Assembly (NCBI RefSeq): GCF_016595495.1
Contig: NZ_JAENIM010000039.1
Span: 711,094-775,093, forward strand
DNA length: 64,000 nt
Reading direction: 5' to 3'
From: Persicirhabdus sediminis
GTDB lineage: Bacteria > Verrucomicrobiota > Verrucomicrobiia > Verrucomicrobiales > Akkermansiaceae
This document shows positions 62,491-64,000 of the stretch, in pieces. Both the position numbers and the translations under genes were made by a program. How positions within the stretch are numbered: the first letter of the stretch is position 1; every line of letters starts with the position of its first letter. Below the pieces are notes generated by a model. It was given only the letters and a program-made list of their open reading frames with translations. It ran no database searches and was not told the DNA's origin.

Positions 62491-62830
62491 ATCATTACAA
62501 AAAATTGTTCACCTTCTGCATATAGCAATTCAGCGCAGCAAAACGATCGTCTTGTCTGCAAAAAATAGCCACGCTGCGAAAATTTTCAAACGTCACCATC
62601 ATTGGACGCCTGAAACTTACATTTCTTGCAAAATAAATTCCCACCACTTCAAACCCACAAACATGCAAACCATCTCCCATCCAATTCTGCTAGAAAACCT
62701 GTGCAAACCACCAGCTAATGGTAAAAAATCACTCTCCAGCCACCAAAGATCATAGCAAACATCAGCCCACCTTAAAAAACTCATTAAATCGGGTGTTTAG
62801 CGCGACATTAAATCTTCAATTAAAAATACA
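62491..62830. other. Spacer between protease locus B and the small RNA promoter
   Basis: About 340 bases of AT-rich sequence that must contain the protease promoter. The short open frames here on both strands have no protein-like features. I could not single out a convincing -35/-10 pair. Confidence 0.3.
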
Positions 62831-62860
62831 TTGTAAGCACAAAGCAAACCGCCTATAAAT
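62831..62860 (+). promoter_or_regulatory. Sigma-70-type promoter of small RNA copy B
   Basis: -35 TTGTAA (62831-62836), a 17-base spacer, then -10 TATAAAT (62854-62860). The predicted start at about 62867 is two bases before the RNA stem. Confidence 0.6.
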
Positions 62861-62866
62861 CCATTT

Positions 62867-62943
62867 AGCAGTCCGCGCTGCGCAATTCTATAGGTTATGG
62901 GGGTTTCCTACAGAGTTCGTCGAGCGGACTGTTCTTTTTTTGC
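62867..62943 (+). ncRNA. Small hairpin RNA, copy B (two-copy family)
   Basis: An RNA of about 77 nt. CAGTCCG (62869-62875) pairs with CGGACTG (62925-62931). An imperfect inner stem leads to the tip UAGG-UUAUGGGGGUUU-CCUA, and TTCTTTTTTTG follows the stem. Against copy A the outer 7 bp, the 18-nt apical segment and the U-tract are identical, while the intermediate stem differs and the tip-closing pair is swapped (U-A for A-U). It has its own promoter. The role is unknown. The G-rich loop could pair with C-rich mRNA leaders. Confidence 0.72.
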
Positions 62944-63099
62944 CCTGCTATCGGCAACTCCCCTGCATCCACCCCTATATGCAACGCATCTCACAGATTC
63001 CCATTTCGCTTCCCGGCCCCATGCCAAAATCCACCCAAGGCAGCTGGCTATAAGCCAACCACTCACTCAGCAGGCCTCTATCAAAGATAACTAACGCAC

Positions 63100-63258
63100 C
63101 TAGCGATGCCGTTTTGCCGAATACCGTATGTAAGTCAAAATTCCAGCTATCATTATGAGTATAGCCGACAAAATAGAGTTATCTGACTGCGACTCAAAAC
63201 GCACCAACACCGCCCACAGCAGACACAAGAGCGCCGATACACCGAAGATGATTTTCAT
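63100..63258 (-). CDS. Small two-helix membrane protein, hypothetical
   Basis: A 52-residue open frame (ATG at 63258, TAG at 63100). It encodes two hydrophobic helices (about 3-19, VSALLCLLWAVLV, and 29-46, ILSAILIMIAGIL) joined by a polar turn, and a basic C-terminus (RYSAKRHR), as expected for a hairpin in the inner membrane with the tail inside. It lies 30 bases after the 78-residue gene upstream on the same strand. No ribosome binding site is clear, so it is a candidate only. Confidence 0.5.
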   Translation of the reverse strand: MKIIFGVSALLCLLWAVLVRFESQSDNSILSAILIMIAGILTYIRYSAKRHR

Positions 63259-63288
63259 GGATACCAATAACAAGCTAAGGAACTGAGA

Positions 63289-63525
63289 CTAGCGGATGCC
63301 TTTACATGCTGCTATCTTAGCAATCGCATCTAGCATCTCAGCCATCGAATACGCTCTAGATAAATCTGCTTTTGCTAGCGCAGGCAATACGATGGCTTCT
63401 AACGCCATCTCATTCCCTAAGGCTGCAAATGTCGGATTCAAAGCGTGATACTGAGTTATCAAATCAGGCACATCTGCCCAAATACTCAGAGCTTCAATTT
63501 TTAGTAGATCTTCCCCTAGCATCAT
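63289..63525 (-). CDS. Small hypothetical protein, helical
   Basis: 78 residues, alanine-, leucine- and glutamate-rich, without signal peptide. Probably three helices, with two cysteine-free amphipathic stretches and a final KIAACKGIR. I recognise no family. It may be in one transcript with the 52-residue membrane protein downstream. Confidence 0.45.
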   Translation of the reverse strand: MMLGEDLLKIEALSIWADVPDLITQYHALNPTFAALGNEMALEAIVLPALAKADLSRAYSMAEMLDAIAKIAACKGIR

Positions 63526-63904
63526 AAGACTACATCCTAGCTGGACAACTGTGAGGAAATCAATTTATTTCTAGCTGAATGATTATATTTAGGCAGCTCA
63601 CATGAAATAGACTTAGCACCAGACAAGCAGGTAAATCCCCCCCCAATTACATCATCTTGTTACCGATAATCGCTAAGTTTTATTGCCTAATCTGGATTTA
63701 CCCCTCCAGCTGAACGGGTTTCAGCCCACTGGCCTAGAGAGTATTTCAAAACAGCTAACTGAGAGCAGTTGAAGCCATCCCAGTTGGCCTCTAACTCAGT
63801 TTGTCTGTCTAGTCAGATGAGCAATTTTTGGGGAGCTCTCCACTAGCAGCCTAATTCAAATAAAAGATTAAAGGAGACTTGCTGTACGAAATTTGAGGGG
63901 AAGA
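63526..63904. other. Spacer between small genes and the IS remnant
   Basis: 379 bases without a supported gene. It has scattered AGCTGG/CCAGCT motifs, an imperfect inverted pair AACTGAG...CTCAGTT around 63750-63805, and a run of eight C at about 63636. The junction between host DNA and the transposase remnant must lie near 63870-63904, but I cannot define terminal inverted repeats. Confidence 0.3.
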
Positions 63905-64000
63905 TCAGCTCTGAACTTTAGTATGAGGGTATACAGCTTCAATAGCTTCGCTAAAGCCCTTGAGGCCGTCAACACAAGCAATGAAGATGTCTTCTAGACC
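63905..64000 (-). pseudogene. Fragment of an IS256-family (Mutator) transposase, running off the window
   Basis: The last 96 bases on the minus strand encode 31 residues: [16 protein letters not shown], then [15 protein letters not shown] and a TGA stop. This is the conserved core of IS256-family transposases, which normally continues with a Q-x-C-x-x-H stretch and about 150 more residues. The stop comes directly after the TKVQ position, so the element is truncated or frameshifted here. The 5' part lies beyond the window. Confidence 0.75.

Noticed and set aside
1..64000. CRISPR array or tandem repeat array
   Set aside because: No regularly spaced direct repeats were seen. The dispersed AGCTGG words have irregular spacing and both orientations.
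1..64000. tRNA genes
   Set aside because: I looked for the T-loop pattern in the intergenic gaps and found none with a matching cloverleaf. A covariance search could still find one.

Overview
The window looks like a chromosomal segment of a marine-type member of the Verrucomicrobiota, perhaps near Rubritalea. This is inferred from gene content, not from a marker tree. The hints are a short PEP-CTERM anchor ending in an arginine cluster, HprK, a sulfatase, a GH94/glucoamylase-fold locus, a NahK-type kinase and several membrane proteins of the kind common in that phylum. Most of the DNA is ordinary core genome, and I saw no CRISPR array, rRNA, tRNA or prophage.

Layout. 0.1-3.4 kb: three-gene 2-oxo acid dehydrogenase operon (E1alpha, E1beta, E2). 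3.7-6.7 kb: amino-sugar salvage operon (nucleotidyltransferase, NahK-like kinase, UDP-sugar 4-epimerase). 6.8-10.5 kb: secreted polysaccharide deacetylase, rarA, pdxB. 10.5-13.3 kb: rpoN, psd and a small AP2-like protein. 13.5-15.8 kb: an HtrA-like protease, a downstream pseudoprotease and a small RNA. 16-22.5 kb: two unknown membrane-linked genes, guaBA, a nitroreductase and a PEP-CTERM protein. 22.7-27 kb: two foreign-looking unknowns, rnpB (RNase P RNA), and a winged-helix regulator divergent from a FadL porin. 27-34.5 kb: hprK, argD-argF, a repeat-built secreted protein, an ArgA-type synthase and a conserved unknown. 34.5-41.4 kb: a zinc-ribbon membrane protein, a class A PBP with an apparently dead transpeptidase site, a MidA-type methyltransferase and a helical secreted protein. 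41.5-46.9 kb: moaE, a mobA-moaD fusion, glycerate kinase, two small envelope genes and a sulfatase. 47-53 kb: a probable beta-1,2-glucan locus (LacI regulator broken by one stop codon, glucoamylase-fold hydrolase, GH94 phosphorylase). 53.3-55.9 kb: an AT-rich KAP-family NTPase. 56-60 kb: cupin, SMR transporter, CNNM/CorC-like protein and GT9. 60.2-63 kb: a second protease/pseudoprotease pair with a second copy of the small RNA. The right edge holds two small genes and the 3' remnant of an IS256-family transposase.

Most notable. (1) The hexamer AGCTGG/CCAGCT is about tenfold over-represented in most of the window, but not in the KAP gene. It recurs as inverted pairs at gene ends, much like DNA-uptake sequences in Neisseria and Pasteurellaceae. 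(2) A roughly 78-nt small RNA occurs twice, each copy with its own promoter, a long hairpin, an identical 18-nt apical segment and a U-tract. Each copy lies beside one of two paralogous pairs, an active trypsin-PDZ protease followed by a pseudoprotease whose PDZ domain is inserted inside the protease fold. A near-perfect 15-nt complement of the RNA loop lies upstream of the KAP NTPase gene.
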